A DNA stretch of 32,125 nt from contig NZ_MSFI01000004.1 of the NCBI RefSeq assembly GCF_001975785.1, positions 1 to 32,125 of the forward strand, in the 5' to 3' direction. The notes beneath the pieces are model-generated. The model was given only the letters and a program-made list of their open reading frames with translations. It had not been told where the DNA came from and searched no databases. Position 1 is the first letter of the stretch. Each line of letters starts with the position of its first letter. Below, piece after piece: positions 1-8,834 of the stretch. The DNA is from Domibacillus epiphyticus. Its GTDB lineage: Bacteria > Bacillota > Bacilli > Bacillales > Domibacillaceae. A program made the position numbers and the translations under genes.

Positions 1-431
1 GGGCATTTCAATTGAAAGTTTAATTCAAAACGTTGACGTTTTTAATGATTTTGTTCAGTTTTCAAAGATCAATTTCTGCGCACTGTCATTTATGACAGCT
101 AAACAATCATATCATTTATCGATATTAAAGTCAATATATTTTATCGAAAATATTTTCCTGATAAAATATTCGAATGAAATCAAATCGCTTAATCGACACC
201 AAATTCGGAATGTCGAGTTATTAATATACCATGTTATACAGCTGAAAGTCAACTTCATTTAAAACAAAAATTATATTTATATAATTCATTACTATTTTAA
301 ATTTTTACCTCACAGTTTTGCGGCAGATTGCTAATATAACATTTATTGAAATTCATATCAACAACATTTTCTCAATGGATTTAATTACTAAATTTCAATA
401 CTCAAGTTTATCTTGGTGCCAATCTTAATAG
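1..431. other. AT-rich non-coding stretch at window edge
   Basis: No credible gene is seen here. The stretch is very AT-rich and lies beyond the terminator of the malonate operon. The one structure that stands out is an inverted repeat of ten bases (ATATTTTATC at 136-145 and GATAAAATAT at 160-169, 14 bases apart). It may be an operator or the promoter region of a gene to the left of the window, but nothing here decides this. Confidence 0.5.
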
Positions 432-464
432 AAAAAGGCAGAGAGACACATACTCTGCCTTTTT
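432..464 (-). terminator. Rho-independent terminator of the malonate decarboxylase operon
   Basis: A perfect 12-bp stem (AAAAAGGCAGAG at 432-443 pairing with CTCTGCCTTTTT at 453-464) with a 9-base loop begins five bases past the mdcG stop codon. Read on the minus strand the stem ends in a T run, so it should end the mdc transcript. The A/T-symmetric flanks could let it work in both directions. Confidence 0.9.
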
Positions 465-468
465 CTTT

Positions 469-1080
469 CTATATACTATGGACCTCTTTTAAAAAAGGGC
501 CATCTATTGTGCGCATTAAAATTGTTTTTAATTCAACTGATGCATATTCACTTAAAGAAAAGACACCTTCAGTCGTTTCTACTTGGACATCAATACGAAT
601 AGGCTGCCTATTCAACTGTTTTTCTATTTCTTTCGCGAAACTTGTTGTGAATTTCTTTGAATACCGAATTACAATATCAATATCACTTTTCTCTGTGACT
701 GTTTCTTTTCCGCTGGCCAGTTCAAAGCCCACACCTCCAGCAGGTCCCCACTCCAGCGAAAAGCAATCCATCACGCTGCTTACTTGTTCTAAGCAATGAA
801 AAATATTTTTTGAATGACCCCGCCATCCTTTTTCCTGAGCCAGCTGTTCCGGGGTGATCCGGCTTATTATAGAATCAACTGGTAAAAAGGCAGCAAACCT
901 TTCACTTCTTTCTGAACCCCGTACACCAACTGCTGCCAGCCCCTTTTCGGCACGGTAACGCCGCACGACCACGAAAGGCGCTTTTGCTATTGATGCCTCT
1001 ACCCAGTCAGGCATTGGTGTATAGCTAATCAAATCTCCTGCGCTGTTAATTTCCAACAAATCATGCGGGTTTAATTCCAT
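469..1080 (-). CDS. mdcG: Malonate decarboxylase holo-ACP synthase (phosphoribosyl-dephospho-CoA transferase) MdcG
   Basis: MdcG transfers 2'-(5''-triphosphoribosyl)-3'-dephospho-CoA onto the serine of the MdcC carrier protein, turning apo-MdcC into the active form. The 203-residue product has the family's usual length. Near residue 133 it shows the acidic pair in SDIDIVIR, matching the nucleotidyltransferase aspartates needed by characterised MdcG proteins; these fall at D133 and D135. It also has an N-terminal MdcG-like segment (DLLEI, then a VVVRR stretch near residue 40). The ATG overlaps the end of the upstream mdcDE gene by ten bases out of frame, so translation is probably coupled. It is the last gene of the operon and is followed at once by a terminator. 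Role from family knowledge plus operon context; confidence is high. Confidence 0.93.
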   Translation of the reverse strand: MELNPHDLLEINSAGDLISYTPMPDWVEASIAKAPFVVVRRYRAEKGLAAVGVRGSERSERFAAFLPVDSIISRITPEQLAQEKGWRGHSKNIFHCLEQVSSVMDCFSLEWGPAGGVGFELASGKETVTEKSDIDIVIRYSKKFTTSFAKEIEKQLNRQPIRIDVQVETTEGVFSLSEYASVELKTILMRTIDGPFLKEVHSI

Positions 1081-2756
1081 TGCTCATTCAGCTTTTCTCT
1101 TACTAAAATGGATGCGGTGCGGCCGCCTAACTTAGCAAAAGAAGATGTTAATCGATTTTTCAAATCTGTTGAGCCTGACATCGCAACATCTTCAATTGCT
1201 TTCTCTATTTCTTTATAAATGACATTGCAGTCCTTTTGCCCTGGATTGGATGCGTCCACACCATCTACCAATGAATGTAAAGCACCCAGCTGTTCAAATG
1301 ATTCAATATCATATGCCATTGACGGCACTTTTTTCGCGGCGGCCTCTAATTCTTCCAAACTTCTCTGTGTAATGCGTGCCGCTGATTGTTTTGACATAAC
1401 GTGTACATTCACCTCCGGATCACGAAGGGCAATTAACCTGTTTGCCTGCATTCCATGCGACAAAAAGGCACCGGAAATGGCGTTGCCCGGTATAAACGAT
1501 ATAACAGAATGCCCTGCTAAGCGTGCGGAAGCATACGCATCAACTGCCGCTGCACAAGCCTGATGAATACCAAGCAGTTCTTCATGATAACCATATGCCT
1601 GACTCGGAACATCTACTATCGCTACGATTGCTCGTTTTTTACCATTTCGATCTTCTTCAATTGCTTTTCGAACGTGCTTAGCAATTGACCACCCCTCCAG
1701 CACACCCACTTCTCCATTCCGAGCTCTCGGAAAGCGATTTTGAGCATCCGGAACCACAGCAATATAACGGACCTTTTTCTCGCCGATAAAAGCATCAGCA
1801 ACCCGGACAGAAGGAATATCGCCTAATTCCTCAGCATCATTACGCAGAAGATCAAACCATGTCTGCCCTCGCCCTTTGAATTTTGCATTTTGTGAAGCAG
1901 AACAATTTTCAAATGCTTTTTTTCCGGACTGGTTCCACAGGTCCCGTACATCTTCAGGTGATATTCGTCTGGATGGGTCCGCCATATTTAAAAATGCCTC
2001 ATACCGCTGTACCTGTTCTGTTTTTGTTTCAAAAATTACATCGCCTTTTATTATGGATAAGATGGCTGTTTTAACGGCCCCTGTATCATCTTCAATTAAT
2101 AGATCCGAAAACCCTGCAGCAGTTCGCTGTTCCCCTCCAATTGTACCCCAGATCAGCGGACGGTCCTTTGAATCAAACTCGCGTATTCCTGCTTCCTGCT
2201 CAATTACTTCTGGTCCGTTTAAACCAATCCTGCCTTCTTTGGTCATAATAATGGCACTGCAAAGACCAGCTGTAATCGACATTCCGCCGAATGCACCGAT
2301 TTTCCCTGGGATAACAGCGATAACAGGTACGTGACGGCGAAGCGCCACAATCGCAGCACCGATTTCAGCAATGGAAAGTAAACCGTAATTGGCCTCCTGC
2401 AGTCTAACTCCGCCTGTATCAAACAGCAAAATCGGAATCGTCTTTTTACCGGATTCACACTCTTTCAAAACCATTTCCAGCGTTCCGGCGATTTTTGCTC
2501 CGGATACTTCGCCAATGCCGCCTCCTTGAAAATTCCCCTCAATGGAAATCACAACAGCCCGATGTCCATCCATTGTTCCTTTTACGACAATGACCCCGTC
2601 ATCACTCTGGGGCACGATTCCCTGGGGTTCCAGATGAGGAGATTCAAGTCCGTCAAACGGACCAAGCAGTTCTTTATATGTTCCATTATCCAGCAGTCTT
2701 ATGGCTCTTTCTCGTCCATTACATTCTACAAAACTAGCATTTCCCGTTTGAATCAA
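1071..2756 (-). CDS. mdcD/mdcE: Fused malonate decarboxylase beta-gamma subunit (MdcD-MdcE)
   Basis: This 561-residue protein joins two carboxyltransferase-fold subunits that are separate proteins in the best-known systems. Residues 1-285 are MdcD-like: GNFQGGGIGEVSGAKIAG at 74-91 and FDTGGVRLQEANYG at 112-125. Residues about 295-561 are MdcE-like: RGQTWFDLL at 296, FPRARNGEVGVLEGW at 342-356, VPSQAYGYHEELLGIHQA at 383-400 and the PGNAISGAFLSHG loop at 423-435. Together they decarboxylate malonyl-S-ACP to acetyl-S-ACP and CO2. The start is TTG, seven bases after GGAGGTG, and overlaps the end of mdcC by 23 bases. No stop, frameshift or internal ribosome site is evident at the junction (about 285-295), so it appears to be a real fusion rather than a sequencing artefact. 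Confidence 0.93.
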   Translation of the reverse strand: MIQTGNASFVECNGRERAIRLLDNGTYKELLGPFDGLESPHLEPQGIVPQSDDGVIVVKGTMDGHRAVVISIEGNFQGGGIGEVSGAKIAGTLEMVLKECESGKKTIPILLFDTGGVRLQEANYGLLSIAEIGAAIVALRRHVPVIAVIPGKIGAFGGMSITAGLCSAIIMTKEGRIGLNGPEVIEQEAGIREFDSKDRPLIWGTIGGEQRTAAGFSDLLIEDDTGAVKTAILSIIKGDVIFETKTEQVQRYEAFLNMADPSRRISPEDVRDLWNQSGKKAFENCSASQNAKFKGRGQTWFDLLRNDAEELGDIPSVRVADAFIGEKKVRYIAVVPDAQNRFPRARNGEVGVLEGWSIAKHVRKAIEEDRNGKKRAIVAIVDVPSQAYGYHEELLGIHQACAAAVDAYASARLAGHSVISFIPGNAISGAFLSHGMQANRLIALRDPEVNVHVMSKQSAARITQRSLEELEAAAKKVPSMAYDIESFEQLGALHSLVDGVDASNPGQKDCNVIYKEIEKAIEDVAMSGSTDLKNRLTSSFAKLGGRTASILVREKLNEQWN

Positions 2757-3045
2757 GAGTGCTCACCTCCAGTGCCTGTGCCAGGCGTATTGCTACAACA
2801 CCAGGTGTCGCGCCAAAGTCATTAATTCTTACTTTCGCAGCCACGTCATGCTGTGAAAAGAAGCGTTGAATAACGGCTTCCCACGTATTTTTAAATCCGG
2901 TGATTCCTGTCCGGATGGTTACTTCCGTCTGCGATCCATCACTGGGCTCCATCATTACTTCCAAATCTCCCGATCCAACTACACCTACATGAGCGCGATG
3001 GTCAATATTTTTGGTTGCAGGAAATGTGTATGTGATTTTCTCCAT
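2734..3045 (-). CDS. mdcC: Malonate decarboxylase acyl carrier protein (delta subunit) MdcC
   Basis: A 103-residue carrier protein that bears the triphosphoribosyl-dephospho-CoA prosthetic group on which acetyl and malonyl groups ride. The attachment serine is in the motif VVGSGDLEVM; it is Ser25, the same position as in the Klebsiella pneumoniae protein. ATG lies seven bases behind GGAGGTG, and that ribosome site overlaps the stop region of mdcB. It is not related in sequence to fatty-acid ACP, as expected for this family. MdcB makes its prosthetic-group precursor, MdcG attaches it, and MdcH and MdcA load it. Confidence 0.95.
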   Translation of the reverse strand: MEKITYTFPATKNIDHRAHVGVVGSGDLEVMMEPSDGSQTEVTIRTGITGFKNTWEAVIQRFFSQHDVAAKVRINDFGATPGVVAIRLAQALEVSTLDSNGKC

Positions 3046-3060
3046 TTAAAGCACCTCCGT

Positions 3061-3918
3061 TTAATGTGTGTATTCCGCTTCTTTCTGGACGTCATGACCC
3101 GTCACAGTTGCTTGGATTTTATCTAAAAACAACGTAGCAGCGAGCAGATCTGCACTGCCGCCCGGAGAAATATTCCGTATTATAAACGCTTCATCAAGTC
3201 TCTTTATAGAATCAATACTTCCGGCCGTTAAAGCGGCCGAAGCATGCTTTTTAGCAAATTCGAGTGCTTTAAAGCCGCCGCGGTGCAAAATGCAAGTATC
3301 GTCCAAGTGGGCGATTAAGGTCAGCAGGGTATTCAGTTTAGCTGTCTCTTCCGGTATTCCGAACGCTCTTGACCGCTTCAACATTGGAAGCGAAACATGC
3401 TCAATATGCGGAAACCCCTGCTGTGCTTCTCCTTTTGCTCCATTCACACCGTATTTCGTAGAAACACGCTTGCCATTCGTGTCCGTATCAGGGCAATGCT
3501 GGTCAGGATGTCGTGCAATTTCCCCAGCCCGTGACATTATTTCTTTTGATGAATAGCCGCCTTTTCCCATTGCTGCAGCTGAAATGAGTAGACCAATCGC
3601 CCAAATGGCCCCTTTATGGGTATTTACGCCGCCGGTCGTTTCGAACATTCTTATTTCTCCGTGGCGGCCGATTTCTGCAATTTCTTCTCTTAAAGAGATT
3701 GAGGGATTGCTCCCATAGCTGATATATGCTATTTCTTCAAATGTTTCTTTTAAGGATATGGCGGATTTTCGCATGAGATCGATTGTTAAATCTTGGTGGG
3801 CACCATGATTGGTTCTATCGACAAGGCCTGGTTTCGGTGTTAATTCGACTTCTTCTATTAAGGAACGAACTGCTGTTTCGGCTGCATTGCCGCTGAAAGC
3901 GAGCTTTGTGTTATACAT
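3061..3918 (-). CDS. mdcB: Triphosphoribosyl-dephospho-CoA synthase MdcB
   Basis: MdcB (CitG-like) makes 2'-(5''-triphosphoribosyl)-3'-dephospho-CoA from ATP and dephospho-CoA, the precursor of the MdcC prosthetic group. The N-terminal hallmark VELTPKPGLVDRTNHGAH is seen near residues 25-42, followed by DLTIDLMRKSA. Other family motifs are TTGGVNTHKGAIW in the middle and GGSADLLAATLFL near the C-terminus. An in-frame frame extends further upstream, but the ATG at 3918 sits eight bases after a perfect AGGAGG, so this start (285 residues) is preferred. It lies 16 bases downstream of the mdcA stop. Confidence 0.94.
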   Translation of the reverse strand: MYNTKLAFSGNAAETAVRSLIEEVELTPKPGLVDRTNHGAHQDLTIDLMRKSAISLKETFEEIAYISYGSNPSISLREEIAEIGRHGEIRMFETTGGVNTHKGAIWAIGLLISAAAMGKGGYSSKEIMSRAGEIARHPDQHCPDTDTNGKRVSTKYGVNGAKGEAQQGFPHIEHVSLPMLKRSRAFGIPEETAKLNTLLTLIAHLDDTCILHRGGFKALEFAKKHASAALTAGSIDSIKRLDEAFIIRNISPGGSADLLAATLFLDKIQATVTGHDVQKEAEYTH

Positions 3919-3934
3919 TCTCAGGACCTCCTGG

Positions 3935-5596
3935 TTACCAGCTTTTAAACTTGGCAGGCGGTTCATATAAGCCATCTGACCATTGAACGATTTCCTCTAC
4001 ACTTTTAGCCGCAAGCAGTGAGCGTTTTGCATCTGTACGGCGTATGCTCAAATCTTCTGGAAGTGCGATTAACCCTTCCCGCCGCAGGCTGTCTGTTTTC
4101 TTCGAATCGTGTGTCAGTCCAACTGGCGTAACCCCTGCGATGGCAGCAATCGCTTCCCTCCGTTTTTCCATGCTGTCCGCTTTATACAAGTAGGCAATGC
4201 CTTCTTCGGTTACAACATGTGTAACATCATCCCCGTAAATCATAACTGGTGCCGCAGCAAGACCTGTGTCATTTTTCACGTCAACGGCATCCAGCGATTC
4301 AACGAAAACCGGTTTATTTCCTGCCTGGAACGTTTCAACAACTTGGACAACAAGCTTCTTTCCGCGGGCTAGAGGATCATTTGATGTCATCATATTTAAC
4401 CAGGCCGGTGTTGAATGACGCCTTCCTCCCGGGTCATGCCCCATATTCGGCGCACCGCCGTATCCTGCCAGCCTGCCTCGCGTCACAGTAGAGGAATTGC
4501 CCTCGCTGTCCATTTGCAGTGTCGATCCGATAAATAAATCGACCGCATATTGCCCCGCCATTTGGCACAGTGTTCGGTTCGAACGAAGAGTACCATCGCG
4601 TCCAGTAAAAAATACATCACGACGGGCCGCAACATACTTTTCCATTCCCACTTCCCCACCGAAACAATGAACGCTGTCAACCCAGCCGCTTTCAATAGCC
4701 GGAATAAGTGTCGGATGAGGGTTCAATGCCCAGTGCCTGCAAATCTTCCCTTTTAACCCCAGCGATTCCCCGTAGGTAGGAAGCAGTAATTCAATCGCCG
4801 CCGTATTGTATCCGATACCATGATTTAAAGACTGTACTTCATGTTTCTCATATATACCCCGGATCACCATCATGGCCTGCAAAATTTGAATATCGGTAAT
4901 GTGCCGGGGATCGCGTGTGAATAACGGTTCGAGTTCGTACGGTTCATCCGCAACAACAATGTAATCGATCCATGATCCAGGAATATCTACTCGCGGCAAT
5001 TCATCTGTCAGTTCATTTACCTGTGCAATGACGATGCCGTCCCGAAATGCTGCTGCCTCTACAATGGTTGGTGTTTCTTCTGTGTTGGGTCCAGTATATA
5101 AATTTCCGTGCCGGTCCGCTTTATCCGCAGCAACGAGTGCCACAGAAGGAATTAAATCAATGAAAAGTCGTCCGTACAGTTCAATATACGTATGGATTTC
5201 GCCCATTGTCAGTTTGCCATCTTCAAGCATTTGAGCCATTCGGAGACTCTGCGGACCAGCATAGGAAAAATCCACTTTTTTTGCAATGCCGCGTTCAAAT
5301 AGATCTAAGTGCTCAGGTCTTGAAATGCTTGAAATGATCATGTGAAGATCAAAAAGTTTTTTCGGATTCGTCTGCGCAAGCGCTTCAGAAAGAAAGGAAG
5401 CCTGCTTTTGATTATTTCCTTCAAGCACCACACGATCGCCTGGCTGAATCAGTTTTTCCATCACATCCACAATTCGATCAGTTGGGATCACCATCCCGTT
5501 GACAAGATTTTTTACGCTGTCTATTCGTTTTTTCTTCGCGTCAAGCCGTGTTGTCCAAGAACGTTTTTTATTTATTGCTTGTTTCGTCGCCTCCAT
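3935..5596 (-). CDS. mdcA: Malonate decarboxylase alpha subunit (acetyl-S-ACP:malonate ACP transferase) MdcA
   Basis: MdcA is the CoA-transferase-like subunit that exchanges acetyl for malonyl on the MdcC prosthetic group. The product is about 553 residues, the normal size. Recognisable stretches are IPTDRIVDVMEKLIQPGDRVVLEG cut short here as GDRVVLEGNNQKQ near the N-terminus, the GPNTEETPTIVEAAAF segment, GGEVGMEKYVAARRDVFF in the middle and GGAPNMGHDPGGRRH further on, all typical of malonate decarboxylase alpha chains. The ribosome site AAGGGGG fits either this ATG (10-base spacing) or a TTG one codon upstream at 5599 (7 bases), so the start is uncertain by one residue. It is 16 bases downstream of the mdcH stop if the ATG is used. 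Confidence 0.95.
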   Translation of the reverse strand: MEATKQAINKKRSWTTRLDAKKKRIDSVKNLVNGMVIPTDRIVDVMEKLIQPGDRVVLEGNNQKQASFLSEALAQTNPKKLFDLHMIISSISRPEHLDLFERGIAKKVDFSYAGPQSLRMAQMLEDGKLTMGEIHTYIELYGRLFIDLIPSVALVAADKADRHGNLYTGPNTEETPTIVEAAAFRDGIVIAQVNELTDELPRVDIPGSWIDYIVVADEPYELEPLFTRDPRHITDIQILQAMMVIRGIYEKHEVQSLNHGIGYNTAAIELLLPTYGESLGLKGKICRHWALNPHPTLIPAIESGWVDSVHCFGGEVGMEKYVAARRDVFFTGRDGTLRSNRTLCQMAGQYAVDLFIGSTLQMDSEGNSSTVTRGRLAGYGGAPNMGHDPGGRRHSTPAWLNMMTSNDPLARGKKLVVQVVETFQAGNKPVFVESLDAVDVKNDTGLAAAPVMIYGDDVTHVVTEEGIAYLYKADSMEKRREAIAAIAGVTPVGLTHDSKKTDSLRREGLIALPEDLSIRRTDAKRSLLAAKSVEEIVQWSDGLYEPPAKFKSW

Positions 5597-5612
5597 CAAT
5601 AACGTGCCCCCT

Positions 5613-6548
5613 TCATTTTTTCGATCGTTTGTTTTTTTGAGCTATATACTGGCAATCACTAAATCCATTTTCTGTTACCGACATCACTCTTGCTTCAGGA
5701 AACGCTTTTGCTGCTAAGCGCGCAAGCACATTACCTGGTGGCATTTCAATTAACAATCTCGCCCCATTTTCATATAAGACAACAGAAGCATCATGCCATT
5801 GAACAGCAGAAGAAACACTTTCAGCGAGATCCAGTCGAATGTCGACCGGATCAAACAAAAGGCGGGCCCTTCGATTTCCCGCATAGGGGATAAAAGGGCG
5901 ATGAAATGGTATATCGTGAAGTGCTTCAGCTAATTCTTCTGAAACGGATGAGAGAAGCGGACAGTGAGAGGGTGTGCTGACATCCAGCATCGATGCCTTG
6001 CTTGCACCTTTTTGTCTGGCTTCATCCAGCACTCTTTGTATCCCGGACAATGAGCCGGAGATGGTTATTTGATCCGGTGCATTTTTGTTTGACATAAACA
6101 CAGGATGTTTTTCATCGTACGCCTGGCTGACAAGTGATTGCAGCTTATCTTCATCCATGCCCAGTACAACACCCATACCGTATCCTTGAGGATATTTCCG
6201 CTCCATGAGTTCGCCCCTTATCTTGACGACCCTGAGAGCGTCTCGAAAATCAATGACACCGGCAGCTACGGCTGCACTGAACGCGCCAACGGAATGTCCA
6301 GCGACATAATCGGGTTTAATCCCTTCAGCTTCAAATGCCTTAAAAGCTGCTACGCCAGCGGTCAAAAGAGAAATCTGTACAGATGTGGTTGAGGAAAGTG
6401 CTTCTTTTGTTTGAAGGTTGTATACGCTTACATTTAAAGCGCTGCTAGCTTCATCAAGTACTTTTTTGACGGATGTCTCATGCGGCAAGTCATTTAAGAG
6501 ACCTGGCTTTTGGGAGCCTTGTCCGGGAAACAAAAAAGCTATTTTCAC
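5613..6548 (-). CDS. mdcH: Malonyl-S-ACP transacylase subunit MdcH
   Basis: A FabD-like acyltransferase that primes the carrier protein by moving malonyl from malonyl-CoA to the MdcC prosthetic group. It opens with the family signature IAFLFPGQGSQ. The nucleophile elbow GHSVGAF gives Ser86 and the catalytic histidine is His195 in STPSHCP; the malonate-binding arginine is in KIRGELM (Arg111). The GTG start at 6548 (311 residues) is chosen because GGGGG lies seven bases upstream; another in-frame GTG nine bases earlier overlaps that site. It is the first structural decarboxylase gene after the regulator, 30 bases from the gntR stop. Confidence 0.93.
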   Translation of the reverse strand: MKIAFLFPGQGSQKPGLLNDLPHETSVKKVLDEASSALNVSVYNLQTKEALSSTTSVQISLLTAGVAAFKAFEAEGIKPDYVAGHSVGAFSAAVAAGVIDFRDALRVVKIRGELMERKYPQGYGMGVVLGMDEDKLQSLVSQAYDEKHPVFMSNKNAPDQITISGSLSGIQRVLDEARQKGASKASMLDVSTPSHCPLLSSVSEELAEALHDIPFHRPFIPYAGNRRARLLFDPVDIRLDLAESVSSAVQWHDASVVLYENGARLLIEMPPGNVLARLAAKAFPEARVMSVTENGFSDCQYIAQKNKRSKK

Positions 6549-6578
6549 ACTTTTCACCCCCTTTCTTTTTTTGAAAAC

Positions 6579-7229
6579 TTACGATCCGAGCTTTTTTTGA
6601 ATACTGAAGATAACGTCTTCATTATGTTTCAGCAAAACAGCAGACAGTTCGTTCATATTTTGCTCGTCTAATAACCTAATGATGGTTGCATGCTCCGTAA
6701 TGGATTTTTTAATATTCCCCTTATTTGCAAAAGATAGGCTTTGGATTCTTAAGAGCGGCCAGCCAAGCCGTGAGTACATCGTTTTAATCGTTTCACTTTT
6801 GCTCATCTTAATCAGACACATATGAAAAGAATGGTTCAATTGCGTATATGAATGAACAGCTTCGACTTTCTTCATTTCTTCCAGGACCTGATTCATTTCC
6901 TTTAGCAGCACTTGATCCGTTCCATGCTTTTGAATCCGGTCAATCGCCATATTCTCTAACATGTTCCGAATCTCCAGCAAGTCATACATTTCCTGTTCCG
7001 TATACTCTTTTACAATGGCACCTTTTCGTGGAATTCTTTCTACCAGCCCTTCAATAGCAAGCAAGTAAATAGCTTCTCGCACTGGTGCCCTGCTCGTCCC
7101 ATATTCTTCTGCGTAGTTGTGTTCTATTAATTTTTCTCCAGGCTTTAGTTCACCTGTAATGATCTGTTCTGTAATATGTTCAGCGATTGAATTAGATAAT
7201 GCGTTATTCACGAAATGATGCGATCCCAT
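6579..7229 (-). CDS. GntR-family (FCD subfamily) transcriptional regulator of malonate use
   Basis: A 216-residue FadR-like regulator. Residues about 10-75 form the winged helix-turn-helix (HITEQIITGELKPGEKL, then TSRAPVREAIYLL and GLVERIPRKGAIV), and residues about 80-210 form the helical FCD ligand domain with histidines in LNHSFHMCLI and later helices. The ATG at 7229 follows GGGAGG by ten bases; a longer frame upstream lacks a ribosome site and would run over a candidate operator. It lies between the carrier and decarboxylase genes, so it probably senses malonate or a malonyl derivative and controls them. The inferred ligand is from context only. Confidence 0.88.
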   Translation of the reverse strand: MGSHHFVNNALSNSIAEHITEQIITGELKPGEKLIEHNYAEEYGTSRAPVREAIYLLAIEGLVERIPRKGAIVKEYTEQEMYDLLEIRNMLENMAIDRIQKHGTDQVLLKEMNQVLEEMKKVEAVHSYTQLNHSFHMCLIKMSKSETIKTMYSRLGWPLLRIQSLSFANKGNIKKSITEHATIIRLLDEQNMNELSAVLLKHNEDVIFSIQKKLGS

Positions 7230-7255
7230 GATGTGTGTACCTCCCAATCTTTTGA

Positions 7256-7273
7256 ATACTGTCGACTGTCGAT
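7256..7273. promoter_or_regulatory. Candidate GntR operator before the regulator gene
   Basis: The 18 bases here match 13 of 18 positions of the palindrome at 8835-8852, sharing ATAC and the nonamer GTCGACTGT. The site is about 30 bases upstream of the chosen gntR start, fitting autoregulation. No binding data; inference from the shared motif. Confidence 0.5.
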
Positions 7274-7380
7274 AATTATACAAACAATCCCGAAATAATT
7301 CAATATTTTCTGAATTTATCCATTATAAATAATTTAGTTATTTAGCTGAAGCGTGAGGGCTTCTCTTTAGGCTGGATATC

Positions 7381-8646
7381 TTACCCTCCAATCAAGACAA
7401 ATATAAGCCAGGCGAGCCCTGGTCCCAAAACGATAAAGAGCGCCGAAATGATTAAAAGCTGTCTGAAAAGCACACGTTCTTTCACACCTTGCGCATTCGC
7501 AAGTATTAATGATCCATTTGTTGAAAAAGGACTCAGATCTACGATGGCAGTAGCGACACAGATTGCTGAAATGACGCCAATAGACGAAATGGCCGGATCT
7601 TGCAGCATAGGAGTTGCTAACGGAATGATGGCTGCAAGGAAACCTGTTGTTGAAGCAAATGACGAAATAATTCCTCCCACGTACGATGCCGCCAAAGTAG
7701 CGACTATTGGACTTTTCACGCTGGCTATTAGCTCCGTCATATAGTCGACGGCGCCCACCTCTTCAAGGACCCCAACGAAGGTGACGACTCCCGAAATCAT
7801 CAGAATAACCGACCATGGCATACGTGCTACGACCCCAGCCTGAGCCTTTGGAGCCATCATTGCAAGTACAAAAGCGACTAGGAACGCTGCAAAGCCAATG
7901 TTTACTTTAAACACAAGAGCTAGTACAACAAGAAGTACAATACCGGCTAGTGTAACTCCTTTATACAGCGTCATGCCCTCTTCTTTTATTTCTGTATTGT
8001 CATGTACTGTAACCGTTACATGTGATTGACTGGTCGAATTTTTCAGCAAGCGAAGTCCTCCCAAAGCGAAGAAGACAAGCAGCGAAACGATTGCACAAAA
8101 GATTAACGCGTTTAAGAAAAGCATTGACGGCGAATAGGATACGTTTATCTTGTCCATCGAGCCATTGACGATCAGACCTATTGGGTTTAGGGGCGAGTAG
8201 TAGCCCGCAACCGATCCGTTCACTACTAAAACCCCCATTAAGAGAGGATTGATGCTGTACTGGGCAGCAAACCGTAACGCGATGGGCGCAATAATCGCAA
8301 CAGCCGCTGGTCCTAATGTACCGATGCTTGCCAGCAGTGCGGTCAAAGCAAACATGATCCACGGCATGAGTCCAAGATTGCCTCGGACCAAGCTGAGACC
8401 CCATTTAATAATCAAATCTACGGTACCGTTGTTCTGAACAATAGAAAATAAATAGGTGACCCCCGCAAGAATGACAAACATATCTGCAGGAAAGACCTCA
8501 AAGATTTCATTAACATCCATATCGCCGATGAGGGAACCGATAACAAAAGTGGCGACGAAACCGATAACACCCAGATTGATTGGCACTATCGCACCGACAA
8601 CAAACATCGCCAATAGAACAATAATGGAGAGTATTTCAATATTCAT
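7381..8646 (-). CDS. matC: MatC-like malonate/dicarboxylate carrier
   Basis: A 421-residue, roughly 12-segment membrane permease. Its N-terminal half carries the pattern of the MatC family (PINLGVIGFVATFVIG, ADMFVILAGVTYLF, QNNGTVDLIIKWG, GTLGPAAVAIIAPIALRFA), named for the Rhizobium malonate carrier; the C-terminal half is of the SLC13/ArsB-NhaD type. It most likely brings malonate across the cytoplasmic membrane. ATG follows GGAGGGG by six bases. It is the first gene of the malonate cluster, 151 bases before gntR, with its own promoter region containing a cre-like site and a palindrome. Substrate is inferred from family plus context. Confidence 0.87.
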   Translation of the reverse strand: MNIEILSIIVLLAMFVVGAIVPINLGVIGFVATFVIGSLIGDMDVNEIFEVFPADMFVILAGVTYLFSIVQNNGTVDLIIKWGLSLVRGNLGLMPWIMFALTALLASIGTLGPAAVAIIAPIALRFAAQYSINPLLMGVLVVNGSVAGYYSPLNPIGLIVNGSMDKINVSYSPSMLFLNALIFCAIVSLLVFFALGGLRLLKNSTSQSHVTVTVHDNTEIKEEGMTLYKGVTLAGIVLLVVLALVFKVNIGFAAFLVAFVLAMMAPKAQAGVVARMPWSVILMISGVVTFVGVLEEVGAVDYMTELIASVKSPIVATLAASYVGGIISSFASTTGFLAAIIPLATPMLQDPAISSIGVISAICVATAIVDLSPFSTNGSLILANAQGVKERVLFRQLLIISALFIVLGPGLAWLIFVLIGG

Positions 8647-8686
8647 ATAACACCCCTCCTACTATAAAGTTATTTAAATACCATAA

Positions 8687-8700
8687 GGAAAACGCTTACA
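8687..8700 (-). promoter_or_regulatory. Catabolite-responsive element (cre) candidate
   Basis: On the minus strand the sequence TGTAAGCGTTTTCC matches 13 of 14 positions of the CcpA cre consensus TGWAARCGYTWNCW. It lies about 40 bases upstream of the carrier gene start, where CcpA binding would block transcription when preferred sugars are present. Confidence 0.6.
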
Positions 8701-8834
8701 ATAATATCTTCTATAGAAGCAGCAAAGAAGTTGATAGGATGAAGAAAATGTGGCCTTTTACTATGATTCTTGTTCAACATAGCTACGTAACCCTCATAAA
8801 TTCCAAACCACCTCGTTCATTTTGAAATTTTCAG

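Noticed and set aside
1219-2334. Plus-strand open frames inside the malonate decarboxylase genes
   Set aside because: They lie opposite strongly recognised mdcD/E coding sequence, have no ribosome sites and read as unnatural protein.
8000-8404. 134-codon minus-strand frame inside the carrier gene
   Set aside because: Out of frame with the well-supported MatC-like product; Arg/Cys-rich composition is typical of a shadow frame.
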